From an uncultured Bacteroidales bacterium (GTDB lineage: Bacteria; Bacteroidota; Bacteroidia; Bacteroidales; Muribaculaceae): a stretch of 64,000 nucleotides of DNA. The position numbers were made by a program, and so were the translations under genes. The notes beneath the pieces are model-generated. The model saw only the letters and a program-made list of their open reading frames with translations, did no database searches and was not told the origin of the DNA. Where the stretch lies: assembly GCA_902776435.1 (NCBI GenBank), contig CACYQB010000022.1:1-64000 (forward strand), in the 5' to 3' direction. Positions 1 to 10,360 of the stretch are shown in pieces (positions within the stretch are counted from its first letter, which is position 1; the number at the start of each line of letters is the position of its first letter).

Positions 1-19
1 GTAGGTAACCGCCCCCTAA

Positions 20-58
20 GAGGGAGTCACTGTTAAGACAGCGGCTCCCTCGTTTTTT
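20..58 (+). terminator. Rho-independent terminator of an upstream gene outside the window
   Basis: A 7-bp stem (GAGGGAG at 20-26 with CTCCCTC at 45-51) encloses a smaller CTGT/ACAG stem and is followed by six T. The gene it would serve lies left of the window. From here to 296 there is no gene. Confidence 0.7.
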
Positions 59-89
59 ATATACGAGCCGGTGGCTCGCATTACACAAC

Positions 90-168
90 AGGCTGGCGCT
101 CTATCGACAAGGCTGGCAACGCACTGACAAGGGTGGCGTGCTCTATTCAGGATGGCATTTCATTGATG
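90..168. repeat. Four degenerate ~20-bp tandem units
   Basis: The core AGGCTGGC recurs at 90, 110, 130 (AGGGTGGC) and 149 (AGGATGGC), a spacing of 20, 20 and 19 bases. The rest of each unit is loosely conserved. No coding potential is evident and no function is known to me. Confidence 0.45.
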
Positions 169-281
169 AGGGGGCGGGAGAAGGTGGAGAAATGGTGGAT
201 GGTTTGTTTTTTTGTGGGATGATAGTTGATGGTGGAGTGAATTTTAGTATCTTAGCGACTTTAAATGGAAGGTGTTAATAA

Positions 282-2471
<2,190 letters not shown>

Positions 2472-2474
2472 GGA

Positions 2475-2503
2475 TTCGAGTCGTGATTAAATCACGACTC
2501 GAA
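2475..2503. repeat. Perfect 13-bp inverted repeat just after the GH97 stop
   Basis: TTCGAGTCGTGAT and its exact complement are separated by TAA. No T-run follows, so it is not a classical terminator, but it could protect a 3' end. A heptad array starts at its last base. Confidence 0.7.
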
Positions 2504-2530
2504 GTTTAGAGTTTAGAGTTTAGAGTTTAG
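2503..2530. repeat. Heptad array AGTTTAG x4
   Basis: Four exact tandem copies of AGTTTAG fill 2503-2530. This is one of several 7-bp-period arrays in the window. TAG recurs every 7 bases, so it stops all three forward frames within 21 bases. Confidence 0.9.
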
Positions 2531-2531
2531 G

Positions 2532-2560
2532 GGGGTGCGCTTGCGCGCCCCTTACTTTTT
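2532..2560 (+). terminator. Likely terminator after GH97
   Basis: GGGGTGCGC at 2532-2540 pairs with GCGCGCCCC at 2543-2551 and is followed by a T-rich tract (TTACTTTTT). Confidence 0.55.
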
Positions 2561-2622
2561 GGGGGGTATAAAAAGAATGGGCAAGCAGCCGAAGCATACT
2601 TACCCAAATCCTCTCTCCACTG

Positions 2623-2696
2623 CGGTGCGTACGTGACTCGAACACGCGACCCCCTGCGTGACAGGCAGGTATTCTAACCAACTGAACTAACGCACC
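2623..2696 (-). tRNA. tRNA-Asp (anticodon GTC)
   Basis: The complement folds as a 74-base cloverleaf: acceptor GGTGCGT/ACGCACC, anticodon arm CCTGC-CTGTCAC-GCAGG with GTC, and T arm GCGTG-TTCGAGT-CACGT. The discriminator base is G. CCA is not encoded. Confidence 0.97.
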
Positions 2697-2738
2697 ATCA
2701 TGTGAATGCCATGAGTCATTTCTTTCTCAAAGCGACTG

Positions 2739-2769
2739 CAAAGGTACTGCGACTTTTTGAATTGGCAAA
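2739..2769 (-). promoter_or_regulatory. Bacteroidota promoter of tRNA-Asp
   Basis: Read on the minus strand: TTTG (2769-2766), 19 bases, then TACCTTTG (2746-2739). This fits the Bacteroidota -33/-7 consensus exactly. Confidence 0.8.
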
Positions 2770-2905
2770 GGATTTTCAAAGAAATTTTTCAAAAAAAATA
2801 TCACACCACCAGTTAAATATCTGAATATCAGCATGAATGATGAATCATTTCCTGATTGAGCCAGACTGTCTGATGATGTGATATTGGGAAAATGAAACAG
2901 GTGTT

Positions 2906-5215
2906 TTACAGTCTTTCCTTCTCGCTGGAGCCCGCACCAGTGCCCTTGTACTTGCTCTGGGCGGCATTGAACTTGTAACGGACGGTGAATTCCACCTCTC
3001 GAGAATCACGTCGCATATTTTGCCGCAGGGTGCGTGACCCGAAGCGCAGCTTCACGTGCTCCTGCGAGTCCAGCAGGTTGACACCAGCTAGACGAATCGA
3101 CAAGCGATCGTTCAGGAAGGTCTTGGTGGCCCCGATGTCGAGCCGATAGGCTGGCTTAACCAGTGTCACATTCTCCATATCACCACAACTCGTGAAGTCA
3201 AAGCGTACATTGGCCGTCAGGGTGGGCATCAGCTGGAAATTGTTGTTGAATTGCACGAGAAACATAGGGTCGTGCGGACTGATGAAGCCTGTGGGTGAGG
3301 GAATCTTGATCCACTCCTTGATCATGGCTAGCGTGAGCGACGGCTGGTAAAGTCCAAAGCGCGGCGAGAGCGTGAGCATCAAGCGCATAGCGTCCTTGTG
3401 ATCGACATTCTCCTTGGTCATCAGGGTGGTGGCCTCGCTGCCGGGCACCTCGTGAGCCACATTGACATTCACGTCGCTGTTGTGCTTGTAGTCCAGCATT
3501 AGGTTGACCCACTTGTACATCGCCATGAACGACACCGAATTGTTAATGGCCGGCTTGAGGTAAGGGTTACCGCCATCCCACGTGAAGCGGTTGGCATAGG
3601 TGACCGCGTTGCGCAGTTCCCAGTAGTAGGGGCGCTGGATTTTCATCGCGTAGTTGAGCATCAGTTGCGCCTGGCCGACACGGGCCGTCAACCCCAGGCT
3701 GGGGAACAGGTGGTTATAGTCGCGGCTCTGCTCGGCCATGTGCACACCCTGGTCGTAGTAGTCGCTGGTGACATTCTCGTTGCGCAGGCCCGCCTTCACT
3801 TGACCGAAGGGCAGCGGATGGGCGTACTCGACAAAGAAGATCATATTGCGTTCCCGTTGCTCGCTGTAGGACGTGGGCACAACCTGCTCGGGGTTAATGT
3901 AGTCATCGTTGCGGCGCGTGTGGTCCAGCTCGGTGCCCACTTGCAGATTACCACCCCACAGTGGCCACGAGAGCACGAGTTTGGAAGCCCACAGCTGGTT
4001 GCGCACGACGTTATTGCTGGTCACGGTGCGGCTCTGCTGCTCCTGACTTACCTCGTCGTTGAACTGGCTCTTGCGGTCTTTGTAGAAGACGTAGTCGGTA
4101 TTGAAGTCTATCGAAGTGCTGCCCACCTTGCCGTTGTAATACACATTGAGCGTGTGAGGCATATTGGACTTACTGGACATGTGTATCTTGTTGTCCAGGT
4201 GGTCGTAGAAGGCGCCATCGGCCATCACATCGGCCGTGAAGGTGCCACGGGTGCGGTTTAGGAAATTGGCTTGGGTATCATATTTGAATCCTGCCGAGTG
4301 ATTGTCGTTGAAGATGTAGTTCATGCCCACAGACGTGTAGAGCAAGTTGCTATGGCTCTTCAAGTCGGAATGCTCGTCCATGCACCACAGTGTGTCGGCA
4401 TCGACCTCAAGGGTGAAATCGTCGTTCTCAATCCACTTGTAGTCGTTATACCACACGCTGCCGAATACGTCCAACCCCCGATGGCGGTAGTTCCAATTCA
4501 AGCCCAATGTGGTATCAGGGCCCTTGCCCACACAGTAACTGGCTTGGGTGTTAAAACTGAAACCCTCGCCCTGGGGACGCTTGGTCTTGATGAGGATGAC
4601 CGACTCGACCGTGGCGTCGTACTTCGCCCCAGGGTTGGTAATCAGTTCCACGCTCTGGATGTCCTCACTGCTGATTTGGTCCAGCTCGGTCTGGTTTTGG
4701 AGTTTGCGTCCGTTGATATAGATGAGCGGCGTGCCCTTGCCGAACACTTCCACCCCGTCCTTCTTGCGCTGCACGCCCGGCAGGTTCTCGAGCACGGCCT
4801 TAGCGGTGCCCACCTTGCTCAACAGCGTGTTTTCTACCTCGGTCTTCAGACCCTCGGTCGTCAGTTTGAAGGCCGGACGCTGACCCTTGACGACAACTTC
4901 GCCCAGCATGGTCGCCTCGGGCTCCAGTGTGATGGTACCCAAGTCGTTGCCTGCTGCATCCAACACCAACGTTTTGTAGCCCAGATAGGAAATTTTCACG
5001 ATGGGACGGGTGGCGTTACCCGAGAGCGTGAACCGTCCATCGGTGTCGGTTGTCGTTCCTGCCACAAAGGCACTGTCGCTGGCATTGAGCAGCACCACGT
5101 TGACAAAGGGCGCCGGAGCGTTTGTCTCGTCAACTACCCGACCGGTAAACGTGTCGGCAGCTGCGGTTAATGCGACTACCAGCGCCATCATCAGTGTGAT
5201 AAAGTTTCTTTTCAT
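2906..5215 (-). CDS. Outer-membrane beta-barrel protein with carboxypeptidase-like plug domain (copy 1)
   Basis: A 769-residue outer-membrane protein of the TonB-receptor-like barrel family. It has a signal peptide (residues 1-20), a carboxypeptidase-regulatory-like beta sandwich (about 23-105, with GRVVDETNAPAPFVNV and GRFTLSG), a plug-like region (about 115-215, with GKGTPLIYINGRKL) and a long barrel of aromatic-rich strands. It is shorter than SusC proteins and I see no TonB box, so its substrate is unknown. The C-terminus is SKYKGTGAGSSEKERL, a soluble tail after the last strand that is almost the same in the paralogue at 5815-8127. Both genes share a promoter element. Confidence 0.88.
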   Translation of the reverse strand: MKRNFITLMMALVVALTAAADTFTGRVVDETNAPAPFVNVVLLNASDSAFVAGTTTDTDGRFTLSGNATRPIVKISYLGYKTLVLDAAGNDLGTITLEPEATMLGEVVVKGQRPAFKLTTEGLKTEVENTLLSKVGTAKAVLENLPGVQRKKDGVEVFGKGTPLIYINGRKLQNQTELDQISSEDIQSVELITNPGAKYDATVESVILIKTKRPQGEGFSFNTQASYCVGKGPDTTLGLNWNYRHRGLDVFGSVWYNDYKWIENDDFTLEVDADTLWCMDEHSDLKSHSNLLYTSVGMNYIFNDNHSAGFKYDTQANFLNRTRGTFTADVMADGAFYDHLDNKIHMSSKSNMPHTLNVYYNGKVGSTSIDFNTDYVFYKDRKSQFNDEVSQEQQSRTVTSNNVVRNQLWASKLVLSWPLWGGNLQVGTELDHTRRNDDYINPEQVVPTSYSEQRERNMIFFVEYAHPLPFGQVKAGLRNENVTSDYYDQGVHMAEQSRDYNHLFPSLGLTARVGQAQLMLNYAMKIQRPYYWELRNAVTYANRFTWDGGNPYLKPAINNSVSFMAMYKWVNLMLDYKHNSDVNVNVAHEVPGSEATTLMTKENVDHKDAMRLMLTLSPRFGLYQPSLTLAMIKEWIKIPSPTGFISPHDPMFLVQFNNNFQLMPTLTANVRFDFTSCGDMENVTLVKPAYRLDIGATKTFLNDRLSIRLAGVNLLDSQEHVKLRFGSRTLRQNMRRDSREVEFTVRYKFNAAQSKYKGTGAGSSEKERL

Positions 5216-5254
5216 TTGTCTATAGGTTTTATTGAGTTATCATTCTACTGGTAG

Positions 5255-5353
5255 CAATAGTATCCTACCGTTTTCCCTATAGACGCACAACGAGGGGTGA
5301 AAGGTTGCAACCTTCCATCAATAATTTTTCTTTTTCACCCTTTAGGGTGTTAA
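5255..5353 (-). promoter_or_regulatory. Promoter and 59-bp upstream element of barrel copy 1
   Basis: Minus strand: TACTATTG (5262-5255) resembles the -7 box TAnnTTTG with one mismatch. Beginning 33 bp upstream is a 59-bp element (5295-5353) with two blocks. On the plus strand these are GGGTGAAAGGTTGCA at 5295 and TTTTCAC at 5332 followed by TTTAGGGTGTTAA. The same blocks at the same 37-base offset lie upstream of the paralogue, so this is probably an activator site. Confidence 0.65.
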
Positions 5354-5358
5354 TAACT

Positions 5359-5447
5359 ACTCCGTAACTCGTTTTTTTTTACCGTTACGGAGTGGTAAAA
5401 TGAAAAAATAGTGCTCCGTAACGCGTTTTTTTTAGGCGTTACGGAGC
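5359..5447. repeat. Two tandem inverted repeats with oligo-T loops
   Basis: ACTCCGTAAC (5359-5368) pairs with GTTACGGAGT (5384-5393), and GCTCCGTAACGC (5413-5424) pairs with GCGTTACGGAGC (5436-5447). Both loops carry a run of 8-9 T on the plus strand. The two units are related, giving four copies of CTCCGTAAC in alternating orientation. They lie between the stop of the 114-residue gene and the promoter of barrel copy 1. Confidence 0.75.
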
Positions 5448-5473
5448 AACTAAAAAATTAAAACATCACTTTT

Positions 5474-5818
5474 TTACACTTGATAGACCCGGGTCGTGCC
5501 GTCGGGCTCCAGGGGCGCGCTGGGCTGTTGGAGCAGCACGATGTAGAAACGTGGCAGGTGTTGCACAGGCGGGTGTTCCGCGATGTAGCGGGCAATCTTG
5601 CTGCGGGCAACAGCACGCAGTGTCTCGTCATCGCAAGGGACTAACCGCTCTTTCTCGACAAAAGCGATCTGCCAGAATGCTAGATACCCTATAACGTATC
5701 GCTCGACGACCTGTTCAGTCTGCTCGCCTCGGGCGAGTTGACTAAGGGTAAAATTATCACTCTCGCACACAGCCACGACAGCCCAAGACAAATCGATATA
5801 TCTGATTTCCTGTTTCAT
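5474..5818 (-). CDS. Small protein of unknown function coupled to barrel copy 2
   Basis: A 114-residue protein I do not recognise. Its start overlaps the stop of the upstream barrel gene by four bases (ATGA at 5818-5815), which indicates translational coupling and a shared transcript. It has no signal peptide or membrane segment, is mixed alpha/beta in character, and holds one CDDE stretch near residue 63. It is probably cytoplasmic. Barrel copy 1 has no such partner. The overlap and the normal composition make a real gene likely, but no function can be inferred. Confidence 0.6.
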   Translation of the reverse strand: MKQEIRYIDLSWAVVAVCESDNFTLSQLARGEQTEQVVERYVIGYLAFWQIAFVEKERLVPCDDETLRAVARSKIARYIAEHPPVQHLPRFYIVLLQQPSAPLEPDGTTRVYQV

Positions 5819-8127
5819 AATCTGTTTTTCTCGTCATTCCCTGCTCCGGTGCCCTTGTACTTGCTGCGTGTCCAATTGAAGTGATAACGCACGGTCACTT
5901 CGGCATAGCGGGTTTCGTTGGTGCGGTGCTGCCATAGAGTCAATTCACCGAAGTGTACCAGCACGTCCTGTCCATTGCGATGAAAGAGGTCATGCCCCGC
6001 AACCTTAACTGACAGTCGGTCATTAAAGAACGTCTTGGTCAGGCCGATGTATAGGTCAAGTTGATGGCTACGGCTGCAAATGTTCTCGCTGTCGCCCTTG
6101 CCCTGCCAATCAAGATTGAGCGATCCAGTGAATGATGGCATGAATTTGAAGTTGTTGTTCCACTGGGCCATGAAAATGGGCCTTGACGGACTATAAATAC
6201 CATCAGGCATGGGAATCTTCATCCATTCTTTCATCATACTGACCGTGAGTTGCGGGTTCCAGATGCCAATGTGTGGTGCAGCGGTTAGGCTAAGGCTCAA
6301 CACATCCTTTTTGTCGATATTCTCTTGTATAATGAGCGTTGTGGCTTCGTGCCCCTGGACCTGACGTCCCAACTGTAGAACGACATCCTTGAGGTGGGAG
6401 TAACTTATGTTAAGAGAGAGAACTTTCCAAGTGGCATCCAGCGACACATTGTTAATGATGGTGGGTTTCAGGAATGGGTTGCCTGACTGCCAAGTGAAGC
6501 GGTTAGAGTAATAAGTCTTGTTGCTTAGTTCAAAATAGGTTGGGCGGCGAATCTTCATCGCATAGCCTAACATGGCATTGACGTTGCCCACCTGAGTCGA
6601 TAACGAGAGGCTGGGAAACAGATGGTTTTGATGGCGGCTTTGTTCGTCGATGTGAACGCCTTGACTGTAGTAGTCGGTAGTGACATATTCGTCACGCAAT
6701 CCACCGCTCACCTGGCCAATGGGTGTCAATCGGCTATACTCGATAAAGGCGCTGTAGTTGCGCTCCTTGACCTCGGTGTAACTTGACGGAACAATCTGTT
6801 CAGGGTTGAGGTAATCATCGTTGCGGTGGGTGTAGTCAATCTCACTGCCCACCGACAGGTTTCCTCCCCATAATGGCCATGAGAGCACGAGTTTGCCGGC
6901 AAACAGTTCATTTCTCACTGTATTCTCGCTGGTTACTGTGCGGTCTTCCCACTCTTGGCTCTCCTCAAGGCTACATTCACTCTCGCGGTTTTTGGTAAAA
7001 TAGTAATCGGCATTGAAATCGATGTTGGTCTTGCCCACCTCGCCATTATAATAGAGATTGAGCGAGTGCGGCATATTGTGTCGTGTTTTATTCTTACTAT
7101 TGGTCATCAGACTGTCGTAGAAATTGCCGTTGGCGGTCACTTCAGCAGCAAAAAAGCCTTTGTCAATATCCTTGAGACGGTTGTTGCTGTTGTATTGAAT
7201 GCCTACCGAGTGCTTGTCATTGAACTGATAATTCATTCCCAATACAAAGCGCAAGATGTTGTAATTCCCCTGACTGCGACCGTGATTGTCCTGATGCCAT
7301 GTGGTGTCGGCAGCGACGTCTTGGGTAATGCGATATTTCTGCAACCAGCCATTCTCAAAGTCGCTCATTGTGCCGAAAATGTCAAGCCCCTTGCAGCGGT
7401 AGTTCCATAAGAAAGCATTGTAGTCGCGTGACATATCGCCCTGGAAGAAACTGCTGCGTAGGTGACCTCCCCAACCCTCACCTTGCGCTTTTCGGGTCTT
7501 GATGCGGATAACGCTCTGTACTGATGCGTCATACTTTGCCCCTGGGTTGGTGATTACTTCAACGCTGATGATGTCTTGAGACTTCAGCTCGTTGAGTTCC
7601 GACGCGTCGCGCATCAGATGGTTATTGATGTAAATGAGGGGTTTGCCCTTGCCGAATACCTCAAAACCGCCATCTTTGCTCAAGATACCGGGAACATTTC
7701 TCAATACGTCCTCAGCAGTTCCCAATTGACTCAAAATCGAACCCTCGATAGTGGTAAGCAGCCCTTCTTTACCTAATTTATGGACGGGACGATTTCCCTT
7801 GACCACCACTTCATCGAGCATTGCCGCATCAGGTTCCATTACAATACTACCCACGTTACCTGGAGTCACGTCAATGCACACGGTCTTGTATCCCACGCTG
7901 GAGATTTTCAATATACCAGTTTCCAACTCTCCAGCAATGGAGAAAGCACCATCTTCACCAGTCACAGTGCCTTGGACAAAAGTGGAATCGGCACTGTTGA
8001 GCAATAATACGTTCACATAGGGCATCGGCACACGGTTCTCGTCCAGCACGCGGCCTGTAACCGTACCCGCAACAGCTGTCAAAGCCGCAATTAGTTCTAC
8101 AATGATAATAATCGTTTTTTCAATCAT
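5815..8127 (-). CDS. Outer-membrane beta-barrel protein with carboxypeptidase-like plug domain (copy 2)
   Basis: A 770-residue paralogue of the protein at 2906-5215, with the same order: signal peptide (1-20), carboxypeptidase-regulatory-like domain (GRVLDENRVPMPYVNV), plug region (GKGKPLIYINNHLM) and barrel. The two are clearly homologous along the whole length. Best matched are the plug (SVEVITNPGAKYDA), the strand region around KLVLSWPLWGGNL and the C-terminal tail SKYKGTGAGNDEKNRL. This is an older tandem duplication. The -7 box is a perfect TAACTTTG, and a 59-bp upstream element is shared with copy 1. Ligand and function are not predictable from sequence. Confidence 0.88.
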   Translation of the reverse strand: MIEKTIIIIVELIAALTAVAGTVTGRVLDENRVPMPYVNVLLLNSADSTFVQGTVTGEDGAFSIAGELETGILKISSVGYKTVCIDVTPGNVGSIVMEPDAAMLDEVVVKGNRPVHKLGKEGLLTTIEGSILSQLGTAEDVLRNVPGILSKDGGFEVFGKGKPLIYINNHLMRDASELNELKSQDIISVEVITNPGAKYDASVQSVIRIKTRKAQGEGWGGHLRSSFFQGDMSRDYNAFLWNYRCKGLDIFGTMSDFENGWLQKYRITQDVAADTTWHQDNHGRSQGNYNILRFVLGMNYQFNDKHSVGIQYNSNNRLKDIDKGFFAAEVTANGNFYDSLMTNSKNKTRHNMPHSLNLYYNGEVGKTNIDFNADYYFTKNRESECSLEESQEWEDRTVTSENTVRNELFAGKLVLSWPLWGGNLSVGSEIDYTHRNDDYLNPEQIVPSSYTEVKERNYSAFIEYSRLTPIGQVSGGLRDEYVTTDYYSQGVHIDEQSRHQNHLFPSLSLSTQVGNVNAMLGYAMKIRRPTYFELSNKTYYSNRFTWQSGNPFLKPTIINNVSLDATWKVLSLNISYSHLKDVVLQLGRQVQGHEATTLIIQENIDKKDVLSLSLTAAPHIGIWNPQLTVSMMKEWMKIPMPDGIYSPSRPIFMAQWNNNFKFMPSFTGSLNLDWQGKGDSENICSRSHQLDLYIGLTKTFFNDRLSVKVAGHDLFHRNGQDVLVHFGELTLWQHRTNETRYAEVTVRYHFNWTRSKYKGTGAGNDEKNRL

Positions 8128-8155
8128 AATATCTCTATTTTTGGTCGCTCGAGTG

Positions 8156-8255
8156 CAAAGTTATCGAGACAAACCTCAATAGAGACACGCACTAAAGGGT
8201 GAAAGGTTGCAGTATCGGGGCGAAGAAATCGCATTTTCACACTTTAGGGTGTTAA
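8156..8255 (-). promoter_or_regulatory. Promoter and 59-bp upstream element of barrel copy 2
   Basis: Minus strand -7 box TAACTTTG (8163-8156). Beginning 34 bp upstream is the element also seen before copy 1: GGGTGAAAGGTTGCA at 8197-8211, TTTTCAC at 8234-8240 (again 37 bases on), then TTTAGGGTGTTAA. The sequence between the blocks is not conserved, which suggests two protein contacts at fixed spacing. Confidence 0.7.
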
Positions 8256-8310
8256 ATTGCCTTGTGGCATGTTACTACTTCTTAAGGATAAGGCTTTTTA
8301 AGTTTCACCA

Positions 8311-8342
8311 TTTGTCGGAATTGGGCATTTGGGGTACATTTG
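8311..8342 (+). promoter_or_regulatory. Promoter of the LuxR-family gene
   Basis: TTTG at 8311-8314, 20 bases, then TACATTTG at 8335-8342. The predicted start of transcription is about 20 bases before the ATG at 8369. Confidence 0.75.
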
Positions 8343-8368
8343 CATGACTATTAACCTGCAAGACTGAT

Positions 8369-9124
8369 ATGGCAAAAATTGAGGATTTCTTCACGTTGAC
8401 CAACAGTGTCGAGGGCATCGATGATGAGCAATACCGCCACCTTGAGCCCATGATACGCGCCATCGATGCGATGGCCAATGCGACCTACCAGAGCATTTAT
8501 GTCATCGACTACTTGAAGCATGGTTTCCTGCATGTGGCGAGTAATCCGTTGTTCCTGTGTGGGCACACTGCCGAGGAGGTGCGCCAGATGGGCTACCGCC
8601 TGTATATCGATCACGTCCCTGCCGAGGAACAGATTATGCTCACTGAGATCAACGAGGTGGGCTTCAAGCGCTTCAACGAGGAGCCCATGGCTGACCGTAG
8701 CCGTTGCTTCATGAGCTATGATTTCCATATTGTGAATGGCGAGGATTGCTATCTGGTAAACCACAAGATTACACCGTTTGCTCTTGCGCCCGACGGACGT
8801 GCCTGGCTGGCGATGTGTGTCGTGTCGTTGTCTCATCACACCACTCCCGGTCATGTAGAGTTTCGCAAGAAGGGTCAATCCGTTTATTGGGAATATGACT
8901 TGATCGGTCATCGCTGGCAAGAACGCAAAAGCGTGACCCTGCGGCAACAGGAAAAACAGGTGCTTATCCTGTCGGCTCAGGGTTTTACAGTTCAGCAGAT
9001 TGCCGACAAGATGTGCCGTGCGCTGGATACAGTTAAAACCTACAAGCGCGCACTGTTTGAGCGCCTGGGTGTGCGTAGCATCACCGAGGCGCTAACTGTT
9101 GCCACCAATCAGGGGCTGTTGTAG
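8369..9124 (+). CDS. LuxR-family transcriptional regulator with N-terminal sensor-like domain
   Basis: A 251-residue cytoplasmic regulator. Residues about 185-250 form a LuxR/GerE helix-turn-helix (VTLRQQEKQVLILSAQG, then QQIADKMCRALDTVKTYKR). The N-terminal 170 residues are PAS-like in length and pattern (YLKHGFLHVASNPLFLCG) but have no receiver aspartate, so it is not a classical response regulator. It is transcribed away from barrel copy 2, and the 59-bp element before that gene lies between them. The simplest reading is that it controls both barrel genes. That is inferred from position only. Confidence 0.88.
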   Translation: MAKIEDFFTLTNSVEGIDDEQYRHLEPMIRAIDAMANATYQSIYVIDYLKHGFLHVASNPLFLCGHTAEEVRQMGYRLYIDHVPAEEQIMLTEINEVGFKRFNEEPMADRSRCFMSYDFHIVNGEDCYLVNHKITPFALAPDGRAWLAMCVVSLSHHTTPGHVEFRKKGQSVYWEYDLIGHRWQERKSVTLRQQEKQVLILSAQGFTVQQIADKMCRALDTVKTYKRALFERLGVRSITEALTVATNQGLL

Positions 9125-9136
9125 AATTAGAGGAAA

Positions 9137-10000
9137 TTATTCGGTGAGGTCGGTGAGGTCGAGGATTTCTAGGCCGTAGGGGGTGAAGAGGCGTTTTATT
9201 TCCTCGGGTTTGAGCAGGTAGGGGTAGATGGGTGCGTCGATCATACCCTGGGCGTAGCTGGCGATTTCATAGACCTGATAGACGGCGTGGAACACTTGGT
9301 CGTCGATGTGGAAGTCGCGAGGCAGGGGCAGCAGTCCGTTGTCGGGGATGAAGAGGTCGTCCTTGTCGTAGTCGTAGGTTTGCTTGATGGACTTCAAGAT
9401 TGCTGTGCGCAGCAGGGTGGTGTCGGCGATGATGTCTTCGAAGGCGATGGCCTTCTCGGTCTTGAGATCGTAGGTGACATAGTTGTTGGCGTAGATGCCG
9501 TGGGCGGCGCCGGCCATATAGGAACTGGTTCCCAGGTGATAGATGAGCAGGCGGTCGGTCATGCTCTCCAAAACCACGCTGACCTTGCTGGTCGAGAGTT
9601 TGTTCTCATCATCCTTGACCTCGTCGACGGGAATGAACTTCTCAGATTCGATTTCAGTGTAGTTGGCGGGATTCAGCAGGAAGTCGATGACTTGGTCCAA
9701 CTGGTTGAGCCCGGCGCTGTCGGTCATGGCACGGAAGAGCCCCTGCTGCAGGTTGGGACAGGGCTTGCCATTGATGATCTGGGGCCAGAACGCCGAGAAA
9801 GAGTTATCAAAATACATTGTATCGCCCTCGTCGTTGACATAGGCGAACTTTTTGTTAGCATCGATGTTATTGAATTGGCACAGGGTGCTGTCGGTGACCG
9901 TGTTGTCATCACTAGACGATGCATTGCCAGTGCTGTTGGCACATGACCACATTGCGGTCACTGCGATGGTGGCCAGGGCGAGAAGGATAATCTTTTTCAT
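9137..10000 (-). CDS. RsiV/DUF3298-like lipoprotein
   Basis: A 287-residue exported lipoprotein: the N-terminus ends in a lipobox (AMWSC, Cys about residue 20) followed by a Ser/Asn/Asp-rich linker. The C-terminal half resembles DUF3298/RsiV-type domains (the YMAGAAHGIYANNYVTYDLKT region, then a Phe/Asp-rich segment ending near PYLLKPEEIKRLFTPYG). Bacteroidales carry many such lipoproteins, with roles in envelope or sugar-polymer binding that are mostly untested. A minus-strand -7 box (TAACTTTG, 10036-10029) precedes it. It stands alone and convergent with the LuxR gene, 12 bases from that gene's stop. Confidence 0.75.
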   Translation of the reverse strand: MKKIILLALATIAVTAMWSCANSTGNASSSDDNTVTDSTLCQFNNIDANKKFAYVNDEGDTMYFDNSFSAFWPQIINGKPCPNLQQGLFRAMTDSAGLNQLDQVIDFLLNPANYTEIESEKFIPVDEVKDDENKLSTSKVSVVLESMTDRLLIYHLGTSSYMAGAAHGIYANNYVTYDLKTEKAIAFEDIIADTTLLRTAILKSIKQTYDYDKDDLFIPDNGLLPLPRDFHIDDQVFHAVYQVYEIASYAQGMIDAPIYPYLLKPEEIKRLFTPYGLEILDLTDLTE

Positions 10001-10068
10001 TGTCGTGATAAATTGAATGTTACGTCGGCAAAGTTATATATTATTGCTGATACTTGATTGTTTACGGC

Positions 10069-10228
10069 AAAAAAAAATCCTCGACTCACGTCGGGGATTG
10101 CTTAACTAATTAACCTTCTAATACCATTAACATAAACCTTAAAACATCTTTTTTGTTTTTACTGAGAAAGACAACTGCCTCGCGGCACCTGAATTCTCAT
10201 AACCTTAAAAACTAATACCATGAAAAAC
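10069..10228 (-). ncRNA. Candidate structured small RNA, about 160 nt
   Basis: The minus strand has a perfect -7 box TACTTTTG (10241-10234), no open reading frame of note, and a rho-independent terminator: CCCCGAC (10096-10090), loop, GTCGAGG (10085-10079), then nine T. Inside is a hairpin with TGAGAA/TTCTCA outer pairs and a TGCC-GCGA-GGCA tip, plus two copies of ATGGTATTAG. This layout resembles the promoter-to-terminator RNAs described in Bacteroidales (for example the Bacteroidales-1 motif or 6S-like RNA), but I cannot assign a family. It lies between a lipoprotein gene and a Nudix gene. Confidence 0.6.
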
Positions 10229-10360
10229 CAATGCAAAAGTAGTGCTAAATATGTTATAAAACATACTTTTCAAACACAAACTGGCCTAAAATTAACAAAA
10301 TTTTGCAGAAACCGACAAGGAATCTGCAAAATTTACGTTTATTAACAATTTAAAATAAGA

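Noticed and set aside
10220-10294. 24-codon frame on the plus strand
   Set aside because: It has no promoter on that strand and overlaps the candidate RNA promoter on the other strand. Its composition is that of non-coding DNA.
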